Assembly: GCA_024638815.1 (NCBI GenBank)
Contig: JAHEJM010000006.1
Location: forward strand, 1-64,000
Direction of reading: 5' to 3'
Origin: Acidimicrobiales bacterium
Lineage (GTDB): Bacteria; Actinomycetota; Acidimicrobiia; Acidimicrobiales; SZUA-35
DNA length: 64,000 bases
Part shown: positions 10,024 to 19,294 of the stretch, piece after piece
How positions within the stretch are numbered: the stretch's first letter is position 1
Layout: every line of letters starts with the position of its first letter
The notes under the pieces: model-generated
What the model was told of the DNA's origin: nothing
What the model saw: only the letters and a program-made list of their open reading frames with translations
Database searches by the model: none
Program-made: the position numbers and the translations under genes

Positions 10024-10182
10024 TCAACTGTTGGTTTCGAGCAATTCGCTGTCGGCGTGGGTCTTCTCGGCGTTGTCCTTGAGCAGGAAGCCGAAGATCC
10101 CGGAGGCCACGCCGGTGCTCATCAGGAAGCCGACCGGGATGACGACAACCACGACCAGGACGATGATGAGAGGGCCGAGCAT
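10024..10182 (-). CDS. Small (52 aa) single-TM protein
   Basis: ATG-to-TGA ORF MLGPLIIVLVVVVIPVGFLMSTGVASGIFGFLLKDNAEKTHADSELLETNS between ridA-like and serS; below the ORF-track cutoff. Confidence 0.5.
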   Translation of the reverse strand: MLGPLIIVLVVVVVIPVGFLMSTGVASGIFGFLLKDNAEKTHADSELLETNS

Positions 10183-10214
10183 GGGTGGAAGTATACCGGC
10201 CGCCGTGTCGATGG

Positions 10215-10565
10215 TCAGGATCCGGTGTAGATCCAGGCCTCGACCTCGACCCGGGCTCCGATGGGGAGCTGGGCCACGGCGACCGCGGAACGGGCCGGGC
10301 GATGATCGCCGAAGAAGCCGATGTAGATCTCGTTCATCTCGGCGTAGTCATCCATGTCGACCAGGAAGACCGTGGTCTTCACCACCTGGTCGAGCCGTGC
10401 CCCTCGACCATCCAGCAGCGCCTGGAGATTGGCCAGGGCCTGCCGGAGCTGGCCGGCCAGTGTGTCGTCGACCAGCGCACCGTCGGAGATGCCGACCTGA
10501 CCGGAGGCGATCAACCATGGCCCGGCGGCCACGATGGGGGTGTAAGGGCCTACGGGTTTGCTCAT
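10215..10565 (-). CDS. RidA family protein
   Basis: GPYTPIVAAGPWLIASGQVG ... VVKTTVFLVDMDDYAEMNEIY ... PARSAVAVAQLPIGARVEVEAW. Confidence 0.9.
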   Translation of the reverse strand: MSKPVGPYTPIVAAGPWLIASGQVGISDGALVDDTLAGQLRQALANLQALLDGRGARLDQVVKTTVFLVDMDDYAEMNEIYIGFFGDHRPARSAVAVAQLPIGARVEVEAWIYTGS

Positions 10566-10614
10566 CGGTGCACCGTCCTTCTCCTGCGAACGCACATGGG
10601 CCGTGGGCGGCAGG

Positions 10615-12381
10615 TTAGCAGCTCACCGCCGTTGGGGCGGCGGAGGCCGGCCAGTCCCGGGGACAGCCCAGGGCCTGCCAGCCGGCGGCGGCCACCGCGG
10701 CGAACACGGCATCGGAGCCGTTGATGGCTTCGCCCGATCCCGAACCGCTGCCATCGGACGCGATGGCAACGTCGATCCGCGGGGTGTCGACGGCCCGCAG
10801 CACGCCGAGACTCCGGATGGTCAGATCGTGGACCGTCCCGTTCTCATCCACCAACATGGACTCGGCCGTCAGCCAAGACCAGGCCATGTGGGCCGCCCCG
10901 ATACAGTAGGAGCGCAGCACCACCTCGTCGAGGGGCGCACCACATCGCACCGACACCCGGATCACGCCATTGTCGCCGTCGACGGCGTCGGGGTCGACCT
11001 GGGCCACGGCCTCGGCACCGTTGGGAGCCCGGATCGAACCTCGATGGCCTACCGCCCCGGCGGCCAGGGCTACGGCCTCGGCCCAACCGGCGGCCCGCAC
11101 CCGAGCCGACGTGGGTGGACCGGGGATCTCCACCTCATCCACGGTGACCACGGTGGTCAGAGCGTGATCGGGATCGAGGGCAGGGAACGCCCATTCCCGG
11201 TTGGCCTCGAGCCCGGCCATGATGGCCTCGGCGATGCCGGGGGTGGCCGCCACCCGGAACCGGGCCCGGCCATCGTGGCTCATGACCGCGGCCATGGGCG
11301 GCCGTTTGCGGCTGTACCGGGCCACGTCCTCGCGGCTGGCCAGGGCCAGCACCGGGTGACCGTGCTCGTCGGCCAGCCGTTTGGCCGCGCCCATCACGTC
11401 GATGGGGGCCGGACGCAACGGATTTCGTGACGGGCCGTCATCGGACCCGCCGCCCCCGGGCCGGCCGTCGTCGAACTCGGGGTTGTCGGGCCACTTGGCC
11501 CCGAACGCCCCGCCGTTGGCCTGGACGGTGAACGGCGCACCGCCGGGTTCACACCAGGAGGCGTCGGTCTCCAGATAGGCCCCGTCCACCCAGGTCGTCC
11601 GCAGCGATGCGGCCCAGTTGCCGTCGGGCACGTCGAGCGGCCGGCGAGCCGGGGCCGTGGTCCGACGCCCCTGAACCCTGCCCGCCGACCGGCGGGCGGC
11701 GGGCAGATCGGGCCCGACCACCCAGCGACCGTCGGCATCGGCCACGGCCACCAGGGCGTCCCGGGGAGCGGTGTCGGCTGCGAACCCGGCCCGCCCCAGC
11801 ACCACCTCGGTGCCCACCGTCTGGCCCGTCCCGCCCTCGAGTCCGGCCCGGCGGGCGGCGGCGTGCAGATCGCGTTCACCGGCTCGAGTCGTGCTCTCAT
11901 CGGCACGCGGCATCGCTTCGTTCCCGTGGACCCCGGCGTCATCGCCGTGGACCGAGGCCCAGGCTTCGACAATGGTCTGCCAGCCGGTGCAGCGGCAGAG
12001 GTGGGCCAACAAGCCCTGACCGGCGGCCTCGGTCGAGGTCTCCCCGGCGGCGGTCAGCGCCTCCAGCCGCATCACGATCCCCGGGGTACAGAACCCGCAC
12101 TGACTGGCCCCGAGGGCGGTGAAGGCCTCGGCCCAGGCTCGTCGACGATCCGGGTCCAGTCCTTCCACCGTGATCACCGAGCGTCCCCGGATCCGTCGAA
12201 CCGGCGTCACGCACGCCACCCGGGCCTGCCCGTCCACCATCACCGTGCAGCAGCCGCACTGACCCTGGGGACTGCAGCCGTCCTTGACCGAGATCAAACC
12301 CAGCTGATGACGAAGCACATCGAGCAGCGACCACGACGGATCGTCGACCTCGACCGTCGACCCGTTGACCGTCAGCTCCAT
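10615..12381 (-). CDS. 2Fe-2S ferredoxin domain fused to a shortened xanthine-dehydrogenase-type molybdopterin-binding region
   Basis: CSPQGQCGCCTVMVDG and QCGFCTPGIVM ... HLCRCTGW 2Fe-2S motifs; GGAFGAKWPD and a C-terminal XDH-like segment. Confidence 0.7.
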   Translation of the reverse strand: MELTVNGSTVEVDDPSWSLLDVLRHQLGLISVKDGCSPQGQCGCCTVMVDGQARVACVTPVRRIRGRSVITVEGLDPDRRRAWAEAFTALGASQCGFCTPGIVMRLEALTAAGETSTEAAGQGLLAHLCRCTGWQTIVEAWASVHGDDAGVHGNEAMPRADESTTRAGERDLHAAARRAGLEGGTGQTVGTEVVLGRAGFAADTAPRDALVAVADADGRWVVGPDLPAARRSAGRVQGRRTTAPARRPLDVPDGNWAASLRTTWVDGAYLETDASWCEPGGAPFTVQANGGAFGAKWPDNPEFDDGRPGGGGSDDGPSRNPLRPAPIDVMGAAKRLADEHGHPVLALASREDVARYSRKRPPMAAVMSHDGRARFRVAATPGIAEAIMAGLEANREWAFPALDPDHALTTVVTVDEVEIPGPPTSARVRAAGWAEAVALAAGAVGHRGSIRAPNGAEAVAQVDPDAVDGDNGVIRVSVRCGAPLDEVVLRSYCIGAAHMAWSWLTAESMLVDENGTVHDLTIRSLGVLRAVDTPRIDVAIASDGSGSGSGEAINGSDAVFAAVAAAGWQALGCPRDWPASAAPTAVSC

Positions 12382-12607
12382 GGCCACCTCCACTCCGGGA
12401 GAGCACACCGGCCGACAACCATGATGGGCGCGAACCTCACGGCCCGATGATAGGACCCGATAGGAGAACATGGCCGTCAGCGGCAACCGGAGTCGGCAAA
12501 TCGATCGATCCACCGACGGGGCCGAGACCCGCTACCGTCGAGATATGGACCGAGTGAACACCGGCCTGAACCGCCGTCGTTCCGCCCGGCACCGAAGCGG
12601 TGACACG

Positions 12608-13546
12608 ATGACTCGGCGCCGCTTTCTGGGCAACACGCTTCGCCTCTCGGGAGGTGTGGCCGGCCTCGGCGCCCTGGGCGGGTTGTCGACCTCGGTGCTG
12701 GCCGCCTGCAGCCAGGCTCAGCCCCCCGATCTCGTGGCCCTGTTCTCCCCCGACCGGGTACTGGTCGCCGGTATGGAGCAGCGGGTGCCGTTCGCCGTCA
12801 TCACCCCTCCGGACGGAGCGGGGTCGATCGCCCTGCCCGGCGACGACGAGGCCATCATCGTGCGCCTGCTCCAGAACGACGAGGTGATCGACGAGGTCGA
12901 GGTCACCGGTCACGTGATCGACCACGACCACAGCGAAGGCACCGAGCCCGATCATGAACACGCCGATCTCTATCGCTACTACCCGGCCCGCCTCACCATG
13001 CCCGAGCCCGGGGTCTACGATCTGGTGACCCGGATCGGCGGAACTCAGGCCACCATGCCCATCCAGGCCTTCTACCCCGATGAGGTACTGGTACCCCTGC
13101 CCGGCAGTCCGATGCCGGTGGTCGATACTCCTACCTTTGACCAGCCCGGCGACATCGACCAGCTCTGCACCCGGTTCGAGCCGTGCCCGTTCCATGAGGA
13201 GAACCTTGCCGACGTGATGGCGGCCGGCCGCCCGGCCGCCCTGTTGGTCGCCACCCCGGCGTTCTGCCAAACCGCCTACTGCGGACCAGTGGTCGACACC
13301 CTTATCGAGGCCGGCGCCGCCGTCCCCTCCGTGACCTGTGTGCACGCCGAGGTCTACGCCAACCCCTACGAGGTCGGCGGTGACTATACCGATCCCGACA
13401 TCCGACTGGCCCCTGCGGTGGAGGCCATCGGCCTGCCGTTCGAACCATCGCTGTTCCTCATCGACGCGTCGGGCAACCTGGTCGACCGTATCGACAACGT
13501 CTTCGACCTGAACGAGGCAACCGAGGCTTTGGCCCGACTGGTCTGA
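12608..13546 (+). CDS. Tat-signal/lipoprotein with a thioredoxin-like C-terminal domain
   Basis: TRRRFLGNTLRLSGG Tat motif, LAAC lipobox, TPAFCQTAYCGPVVD, PFEPSLFLIDASGNLVDRI. Confidence 0.65.
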   Translation: MTRRRFLGNTLRLSGGVAGLGALGGLSTSVLAACSQAQPPDLVALFSPDRVLVAGMEQRVPFAVITPPDGAGSIALPGDDEAIIVRLLQNDEVIDEVEVTGHVIDHDHSEGTEPDHEHADLYRYYPARLTMPEPGVYDLVTRIGGTQATMPIQAFYPDEVLVPLPGSPMPVVDTPTFDQPGDIDQLCTRFEPCPFHEENLADVMAAGRPAALLVATPAFCQTAYCGPVVDTLIEAGAAVPSVTCVHAEVYANPYEVGGDYTDPDIRLAPAVEAIGLPFEPSLFLIDASGNLVDRIDNVFDLNEATEALARLV

Positions 13547-13616
13547 GCCCTGTCGTCGGCCGGTCCCCCGTCGGGGCCGGGCCCGGACCCCCGGTTCGAT
13601 CGAGTGGCGGAAAAAG

Positions 13617-13651
13617 CCGAGGGCACCGGCCGTAACGACCGGTGCCCTCGG
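13617..13651 (-). terminator. Rho-independent terminator
   Basis: Perfect 13-bp stem CCGAGGGCACCGG/CCGGTGCCCTCGG followed on the minus strand by CTTTTTCC. Confidence 0.7.
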
Positions 13652-13842
13652 TGTTCAGCAGGGCCTGGCGGCGGAAGGTCCTGCGACGAGAAACGGGGCG
13701 GGTCCCGAATCGCCCAATGCGGGCCCGCCCCTGATCCTGGATGGCTGAGGGCCCCATCCAGGAGAACCGGGGAAATCGTAGGGTGAATCCGGTTCGAGAT
13801 GGATGATCTGGTCAGAATCCCTCATCGACTCACCTGGCGTTT

Positions 13843-14592
13843 CTAGGCCTGCGGAGACTGCTCGGTCCGGGGGGCCGGGACCTGATCGCCCCGCTGGGGA
13901 GCGATGCTGTCATAGACGGCAGGCCAGAACCGGTCCCGGGCGGCCCAGACACCACCAACACCGAACTTGATGATCAAGATGGCGCTGATCGAAGCGAATA
14001 TGGCGGTGGTCAGGATCTCCACTACATTCGCAGCGATCTCGGCCTGGTCCAGGGCGGCCAGGCCGAAGATCAACCACACGCTGACAGCGGCGACCGTGGT
14101 CACGAAGTGGCTATAGCTCCGGCCGACGGTCACGCCTTCGACGAGGTCGCGAACCACATTGGCCACGATGCCACCGACCACGATCAGGACGAGAGCGACC
14201 AGGGCCTTGGGAATCCAGGCGATCAGCCGATCGAACGGCTCGTTCAGTGCATCGATACCCAAGGCGCCGAACGCCAGCTTGAGCACGAGCAGCATGAACA
14301 TGTAGTAGAGGATCTTGGCCACGAACCGCCCACTGTCGGCGTAGCCGGCCCGCTCCAGCGGTCCACCGATACCGGCCCGATCAAGGTAGTGATCGAGGTT
14401 GACGGCCGTGAACACACGGCGGATCAGGTTGGCCAGGAATCGGGCCACAAGCCAGCCGATCAGGAGAATGATCAGGAAACCAAGCAACTGTGGAAGGAAC
14501 CCGAAGAGTTCACTGAAGAAGTCCGTAATCCCGGTCTGGAGGGAGTCGACTACGTCGAGCCCGTCGTCGGTGACCTCACTCTGTGCAAGCAT
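13843..14592 (-). CDS. MscS-type conserved TM-helix membrane protein
   Basis: LPQLLGFLIILLIGWLVARFLANLIRRVF, repeated TM pattern. Confidence 0.7.
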   Translation of the reverse strand: MLAQSEVTDDGLDVVDSLQTGITDFFSELFGFLPQLLGFLIILLIGWLVARFLANLIRRVFTAVNLDHYLDRAGIGGPLERAGYADSGRFVAKILYYMFMLLVLKLAFGALGIDALNEPFDRLIAWIPKALVALVLIVVGGIVANVVRDLVEGVTVGRSYSHFVTTVAAVSVWLIFGLAALDQAEIAANVVEILTTAIFASISAILIIKFGVGGVWAARDRFWPAVYDSIAPQRGDQVPAPRTEQSPQA

Positions 14593-14934
14593 CTGAATTG
14601 TTTCTCCCTTGAATAGCGTCTGTCGGCTTGAAGCACCGGATAGACGGAGCTGCCACCGGTTTGGTCGCGACAAACTCGGAAATTTGGCGGTGGCGGCAAC
14701 GAACATCGTCGTAACCGCAGTCGACGTGGCATCGGAGCCGATTCATCGGGCCGATAGCGTGAGACCATGGACGGCCACGAAGGTCGTTTACAACCATTCG
14801 TCGTGCGGCCGTTGGAATTTCGTCGCGACCCTCAGGGGTCATCGGTCGTCCTATCTCTGCCAGCAACGCAGAACGCTGAAGGACACCGACTTGCTGAGGT
14901 CCCCCTTCGCCGGCGAGACAACGGCCGGCCCTCG

Positions 14935-15738
14935 ATGACAACCTGGACTCGGGCCCGACCCCGCTACCACCAGGCCGTGACACGCGCTCTGCTCTACCTC
15001 TGGAACTCCGGCTCACACCTCCGCAGACCGAGGAACCCCGCTTCGCCCATATCGAGATTCGGCCACCGTCAGCTCGACCTGCCGATCCTGTTCGGCGCCT
15101 CCAGTTCGAGCGCCGACCGTCTCGGCAACCGCACGACGGCAGCCCGATCGGGGCCCGAGGCGGCGTCGACGACGATCGATCCCGCCGCCGGTGCACCGGA
15201 ATCGGTGGACGGTGTCGAAGGGACACCGGGAAGCGGCGTCGACCCTGAGGAGCTCCATGCCTTGGTGGTCGAGCACAGCGACGCCATCTTCCGCCTGGCC
15301 CTGTCGGTGGTGCGGGACCGCTCGCTGGCCGAGGACGTGGCCCAGGAGACGCTGGTCAAGGCATGGCTGGCCCTGCCGTCGTTCCGGGGCGAATCGTCAG
15401 TGCGCAGCTGGGTCCTGCGGATCACCCACAACACCGCCGTATCGACCCTGCGTCAACGCCGGGCCGTGGTGCTCGATCCCCATGACATGCCGGAACAGCA
15501 GAGTCGGGTCGAGCGCTCGGTGGAGTCCCGGGTCCAGAGCAGCGTGGTCATGGACCAGTTCGTTTCCGCCCTCGATGAGCTGGACGAGCTGTCCCGTTCC
15601 ATCGTGGTGTTGCGGGAGCTGGAGGGCCTGGCCTACGACGAGATCTCCGATGTACTGAACGTGCCCATGCCCACGGTCAAGACCCGCCTGCTTCGAGCCC
15701 GCCGTCGGCTGGGGTCGACGCTGAGGGACTGGGAATGA
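14935..15738 (+). CDS. ECF-type RNA polymerase sigma factor (start uncertain; conserved part begins ~15240)
   Basis: Region 2 SLAEDVAQETLVKAWLALPSFRGESSVRSWVLRITHN; region 4 RSIVVLRELEGLAYDEISDVLNVPMPTVKTRLLRARRRL. Confidence 0.85.
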   Translation: MTTWTRARPRYHQAVTRALLYLWNSGSHLRRPRNPASPISRFGHRQLDLPILFGASSSSADRLGNRTTAARSGPEAASTTIDPAAGAPESVDGVEGTPGSGVDPEELHALVVEHSDAIFRLALSVVRDRSLAEDVAQETLVKAWLALPSFRGESSVRSWVLRITHNTAVSTLRQRRAVVLDPHDMPEQQSRVERSVESRVQSSVVMDQFVSALDELDELSRSIVVLRELEGLAYDEISDVLNVPMPTVKTRLLRARRRLGSTLRDWE

Positions 15739-15739
15739 C

Positions 15740-16069
15740 ATGGTTGCCCTGAGACCACCCGGCTTCCATCCGGGCAAACGGGCCCTCCGGCAGTGGCTGG
15801 CCGGTGACACCGACGGCCGGATCGACAGCCACGTCGGCACCTGCGATCGCTGCGCCAATCTCCTGGAGGAGTTGGCTCGACCGTCGGATCCGGCGCTGAC
15901 CGACGTGCTGGCGATAGCCTTCGCCCCACCGGAGGACCTCTCCGGTCGATTGCATGAGCAAGTGGCGGCCCGGCTCGATTCCCGGGTTGTGCTGGATGTC
16001 ATGACCGACCTGTTCATCGCCGGGCTGGAAACGTCGCGCCTATTGATTATGGAGGAATTCGATGAATGA
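15740..16069 (+). CDS. Small zinc-finger-like anti-sigma factor candidate
   Basis: Immediately follows the sigma gene; HVGTCDRCANLL (HxxxCxxC); 109 aa, no obvious TM. Confidence 0.55.
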   Translation: MVALRPPGFHPGKRALRQWLAGDTDGRIDSHVGTCDRCANLLEELARPSDPALTDVLAIAFAPPEDLSGRLHEQVAARLDSRVVLDVMTDLFIAGLETSRLLIMEEFDE

Positions 16070-16808
16070 CTGGTTGCTGGCGCCGGTGGCGATCGTGGCC
16101 GGAATCGCCATCGGGCTGATCCTTTCCAGGATCGTCTTCGGATTCGTGGCCGCACCGAAACGGCCGGGTCCCATCCAGGATGTGGCCCGACCGATTTCCC
16201 GGCTCGTTTTCGCCACGTCCGTTGTCATTGGTCTTCTCGTTGCCATCGGCGTCCTGCAACCGGAGGCCTTGGATGAGCTGACCACCGACGCCATCGCCTT
16301 CATTCCTCGCCTGCTGGTGGCGGCAGTGATCATCATCGTGGCCAACGTGCTCGAGTCGTTCGCCACCACCGCCATCAGCACGGCGACGGGCCGCATGCCG
16401 ATGCAGATCCAGCGTCAGGCCAACCTGGTGGTCAAGGCCACCATCCTCGCCCTGGCCGTTATCCTCGCCGTCGGTCAGCTCGGGGTTGACACCGCGGTGA
16501 TCAACCTGGGCGTGGCCGCCGTGTTCTTCGCCGTGGCTGCGTCGTTGACGCTGCTGATCGGACTTGGTGGTCAGAGGGTGGCCCGGGAGGTGGCGGCGAC
16601 GCGGGCGTTGCGCCGGCTCCTGGACGTGGGTGACAAGGTGGAGGTCGGCGAGGTCGAAGGCGTGGTCCAGTCCGTGTCACCGACGGCGATCGAGGTCGAG
16701 ACCGAGTCCGGGACCACCGTTTTGGTGCCGTCGTCACATTTTTTGGACCGTACCGTCACCATCGACCGAGCCTCGGAGCCGGCGGAGGCAACCGAAACCG
16801 GACCGTAG
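16062..16808 (+). CDS. Mechanosensitive-channel-like (MscS family) membrane protein
   Basis: TM helices then GGQRVAREVAATRALRRLLDVGDKVEVGEVEGVVQSVSPTAIEVET, MscS-like beta-domain; overlaps previous gene by 8 nt. Confidence 0.75.
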   Translation: MNDWLLAPVAIVAGIAIGLILSRIVFGFVAAPKRPGPIQDVARPISRLVFATSVVIGLLVAIGVLQPEALDELTTDAIAFIPRLLVAAVIIIVANVLESFATTAISTATGRMPMQIQRQANLVVKATILALAVILAVGQLGVDTAVINLGVAAVFFAVAASLTLLIGLGGQRVAREVAATRALRRLLDVGDKVEVGEVEGVVQSVSPTAIEVETESGTTVLVPSSHFLDRTVTIDRASEPAEATETGP

Positions 16809-16830
16809 GTCCGGCCAACCCCGTTGGCCG

Positions 16831-18057
16831 CTATGCCGACTCGGCGGCGGCCTGGGCGGCGTCGAAATCGGCCAGAGCCTCGTCGACCAGGTCGAACATG
16901 CGGGCGGTGCAGCTCTCCATCTCCACCGGCGGGGCGATCTCGGCCACGATACGCTCGGCGATCTCGGTGAAGGCCCGACCGGCCGGTGTGGCCGTGTCGT
17001 CATCGACCAGGGCAATCGGCTGACCGGCATCGCCCCCGGCCGACACCGCCGGCTCGATGGGAATCCGACCGATCAACTCCAGCCCGGCCTCGTCGGCCAG
17101 GGCTCGACCACCGCCGCTGCCGAACAACTCATGCCTGGACCCGTCGGGAGCCACGAAGACCGACATGTTCTCGATGACCCCGGCAACCCGCAGATACGAC
17201 TTTCGGGCCATCGACACGGCCCGGGCCGCCACCTTCTGAGCTGCGGTGGCCGGGGTGGTGACCACGATCATCTCGGCCCGAGGGATCATCCGGGCCAGAC
17301 CCATGGCCACATCGCCGGTACCGGGGGGCATATCGATCAGTATGTAGTCCAGATCGTCCGACCACGCCACGTCCTCAAGGAAGTGTTGAACCGCCCGGTT
17401 GAGCATGAGGCCGCGCCACAGCAGGGCGGAGTCCTCGTCCTCCACCAGCAAACCCATGGACACCACATCGAGCCGACCGTCACCTACCGCAATCGACTGG
17501 GGGGTGATGGCGGTGCGACCCCCGTCGTTGGCGGCCGCCAGGCGACCATCCACCCCCAACATGCGGGGGATGGAGAAACCCCAGATGTCGGCGTCGATCA
17601 CTCCCACGTTCAGGCCTCGTTTGGCCAGAGCGGCAGCCAGGTTGGCCGTCACCGACGACTTGCCCACGCCTCCCTTGCCCGAGGCGATGGCCAGGACCCG
17701 GGCCGTGGCCGGGATGGCGGTGTCGGGCGCCCGTTCCGCTGCGTTCTTGCGGGCCACGGCCATGGTTCGGGACTTCTCCTCGGCCGTCAGCTCGGTCCAG
17801 TCGATCTTCACCTTGGTTACACCCTCGAGCGACTCGATTCGGGCCTTGGTGTCGCGTTGGATCTGGGCCCTCAGCGGGCAACCGGAGGTGGTCAGGGCGA
17901 TCTTGACCGTCACCAGTCCGTCGTCGTCGATCCTGGCTCCCTTGGCCATGCCCAACTCGACGATGTTGCTTCCCAGTTCGGGATCGATGACACCGCGCAA
18001 CACGGCCATCACGTCATCAGCGGTGGGCTTGGGGCCGTCGTCTCGAGGGAGGGTCAT
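16831..18057 (-). CDS. Mrp/NBP35-type Fe-S carrier ATPase with N-terminal MIP18 (DUF59) domain
   Basis: IASGKGGVGKSSVTANLAAALAKRG, YILIDMPPGTGDVAMG, VIENMSVF. Confidence 0.92.
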   Translation of the reverse strand: MTLPRDDGPKPTADDVMAVLRGVIDPELGSNIVELGMAKGARIDDDGLVTVKIALTTSGCPLRAQIQRDTKARIESLEGVTKVKIDWTELTAEEKSRTMAVARKNAAERAPDTAIPATARVLAIASGKGGVGKSSVTANLAAALAKRGLNVGVIDADIWGFSIPRMLGVDGRLAAANDGGRTAITPQSIAVGDGRLDVVSMGLLVEDEDSALLWRGLMLNRAVQHFLEDVAWSDDLDYILIDMPPGTGDVAMGLARMIPRAEMIVVTTPATAAQKVAARAVSMARKSYLRVAGVIENMSVFVAPDGSRHELFGSGGGRALADEAGLELIGRIPIEPAVSAGGDAGQPIALVDDDTATPAGRAFTEIAERIVAEIAPPVEMESCTARMFDLVDEALADFDAAQAAAESA

Positions 18058-18224
18058 ACTGCTACCGTATGATGCCCGGCACGAAAATGGTGCCGGTTCG
18101 GGAACAGATCACGCCGATGCGTGGTTGAAATGGCCAGACCGGTACACTAATTTGCACTACGCGATTTTGCTAAATGTTGACCCGATCGGAACAGTACCGG
18201 CGAGAGGTTTCTACGAGGTTCAGT

Positions 18225-18545
18225 GTGATTACAGTAACCGACTCAGCAGCCACCAAAGTCAAGGAACTCCTGGATCAGGAGAACGATCCCTCATTGGCGC
18301 TTCGGGTTGCAGTTCGCCCCGGCGGCTGCTCCGGATTCTCCTACGAGATGTTCTTCGACGGTGAGGCCGACGCCTCGGACCAGACCCGGGAGTTCGACGG
18401 CGTGAAGGTGGTGGTCGACCCTACGAGCGCCCAGCTTCTGCAGGGGGCCACCCTCGACTACAAGGACGGACTCCAGCAGACCGGCTTCTCCATCGACAAC
18501 CCGAATGCTCAGCGCACCTGTGGGTGCGGGCAATCCTTCTCATAG
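18225..18545 (+). CDS. Iron-sulfur cluster insertion/assembly protein (IscA/ErpA type)
   Basis: VRPGGCSGFSYEM and C-terminal TCGCGQSF. Confidence 0.92.
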   Translation: MITVTDSAATKVKELLDQENDPSLALRVAVRPGGCSGFSYEMFFDGEADASDQTREFDGVKVVVDPTSAQLLQGATLDYKDGLQQTGFSIDNPNAQRTCGCGQSFS

Positions 18546-18584
18546 ACTGCAGGCCGTACGTCGGCTACAAACTGAACAAGTCTT

Positions 18585-18629
18585 GAGTGCTGGTCCCTTG
18601 GTGGTTGGGACCGGCACTCATCTCTTTTT
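18585..18629 (+). terminator. Rho-independent terminator
   Basis: GAGTGCTGGTCCC ... GGGACCGGCACTC stem followed by ATCTCTTTTT. Confidence 0.85.
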
Positions 18630-18671
18630 CCCTGATCCGATCCGGCGACCCTGTCGACGAACCCGCCCCGA

Positions 18672-19286
18672 TCAACCCAGCAGGCGGGAGGCGTTCTCGA
18701 TGTACTGGCCGTGACCGGGGGCCACCGACTTGATCCGGAACGACTTGACCTTGGCCGGGAGACCGGCGGGAACCGACTCCTCGGTGATGTGATCGCCGCC
18801 GAGCAAGGTGCGCTCCTGCTCCAGGACAAACGAGAATCGCCCATCGGATCCGTCGTCCACCGCAACCGCGGTGATGCGGAACTCGGTGGCGTCGATCTTG
18901 TACCCGTCGCCCAACACCTGGTCGGCGCCGTCGAACCCGGGAGGTGCCACCAGCTCGGCTCCGGTGCGTTCCTTGAGCACCTGGGCGCCGGCCGAGTAGG
19001 ACTCATCGGTATCGGTCAGGACGATCCAGCGGATACGGTCGCCGCCGCAGCCACAGAGAATCTCGAGATGGCGCTCGTCCATGGGGCCGGGGTCGACGAT
19101 CACGATCTCGTCGATGCCGATGAGGTAGGTGTTGAGTCCCGGTTCGCCGCCCTCGCCTTCGGAGGCGATCCTGCGAACCAGGGGGCTCAGGGCGCGAGCG
19201 ACACCTGGGGTGATCGGCGGCGGTGGTACGGGTTCTTCGGTTAGTGACACTACATCTCCTGTAGGCAATCGGGATTTCAACTGCAA
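18672..19286 (-). CDS. Metallo-beta-lactamase-fold protein lacking the HxHxDH motif (LACTB2-like pseudoenzyme)
   Basis: GLNTYLIGIDEIVIVDPGPMDERHLEIL ... RIRWIVLTDTDESYSAGAQVLKERTGAELVAP ... LLGGDHITEES ... PGHGQYI. Confidence 0.75.
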   Translation of the reverse strand: MQLKSRLPTGDVVSLTEEPVPPPPITPGVARALSPLVRRIASEGEGGEPGLNTYLIGIDEIVIVDPGPMDERHLEILCGCGGDRIRWIVLTDTDESYSAGAQVLKERTGAELVAPPGFDGADQVLGDGYKIDATEFRITAVAVDDGSDGRFSFVLEQERTLLGGDHITEESVPAGLPAKVKSFRIKSVAPGHGQYIENASRLLG

Positions 19287-19294
19287 ACGGGGCG

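Noticed and set aside
13690-13740. Second GGGGCGGG...CCCGCCCC inverted repeat downstream of the thioredoxin-like gene
   Set aside because: Long loop, GC-only stem and no U-tract; plausible chance structure at this GC content.
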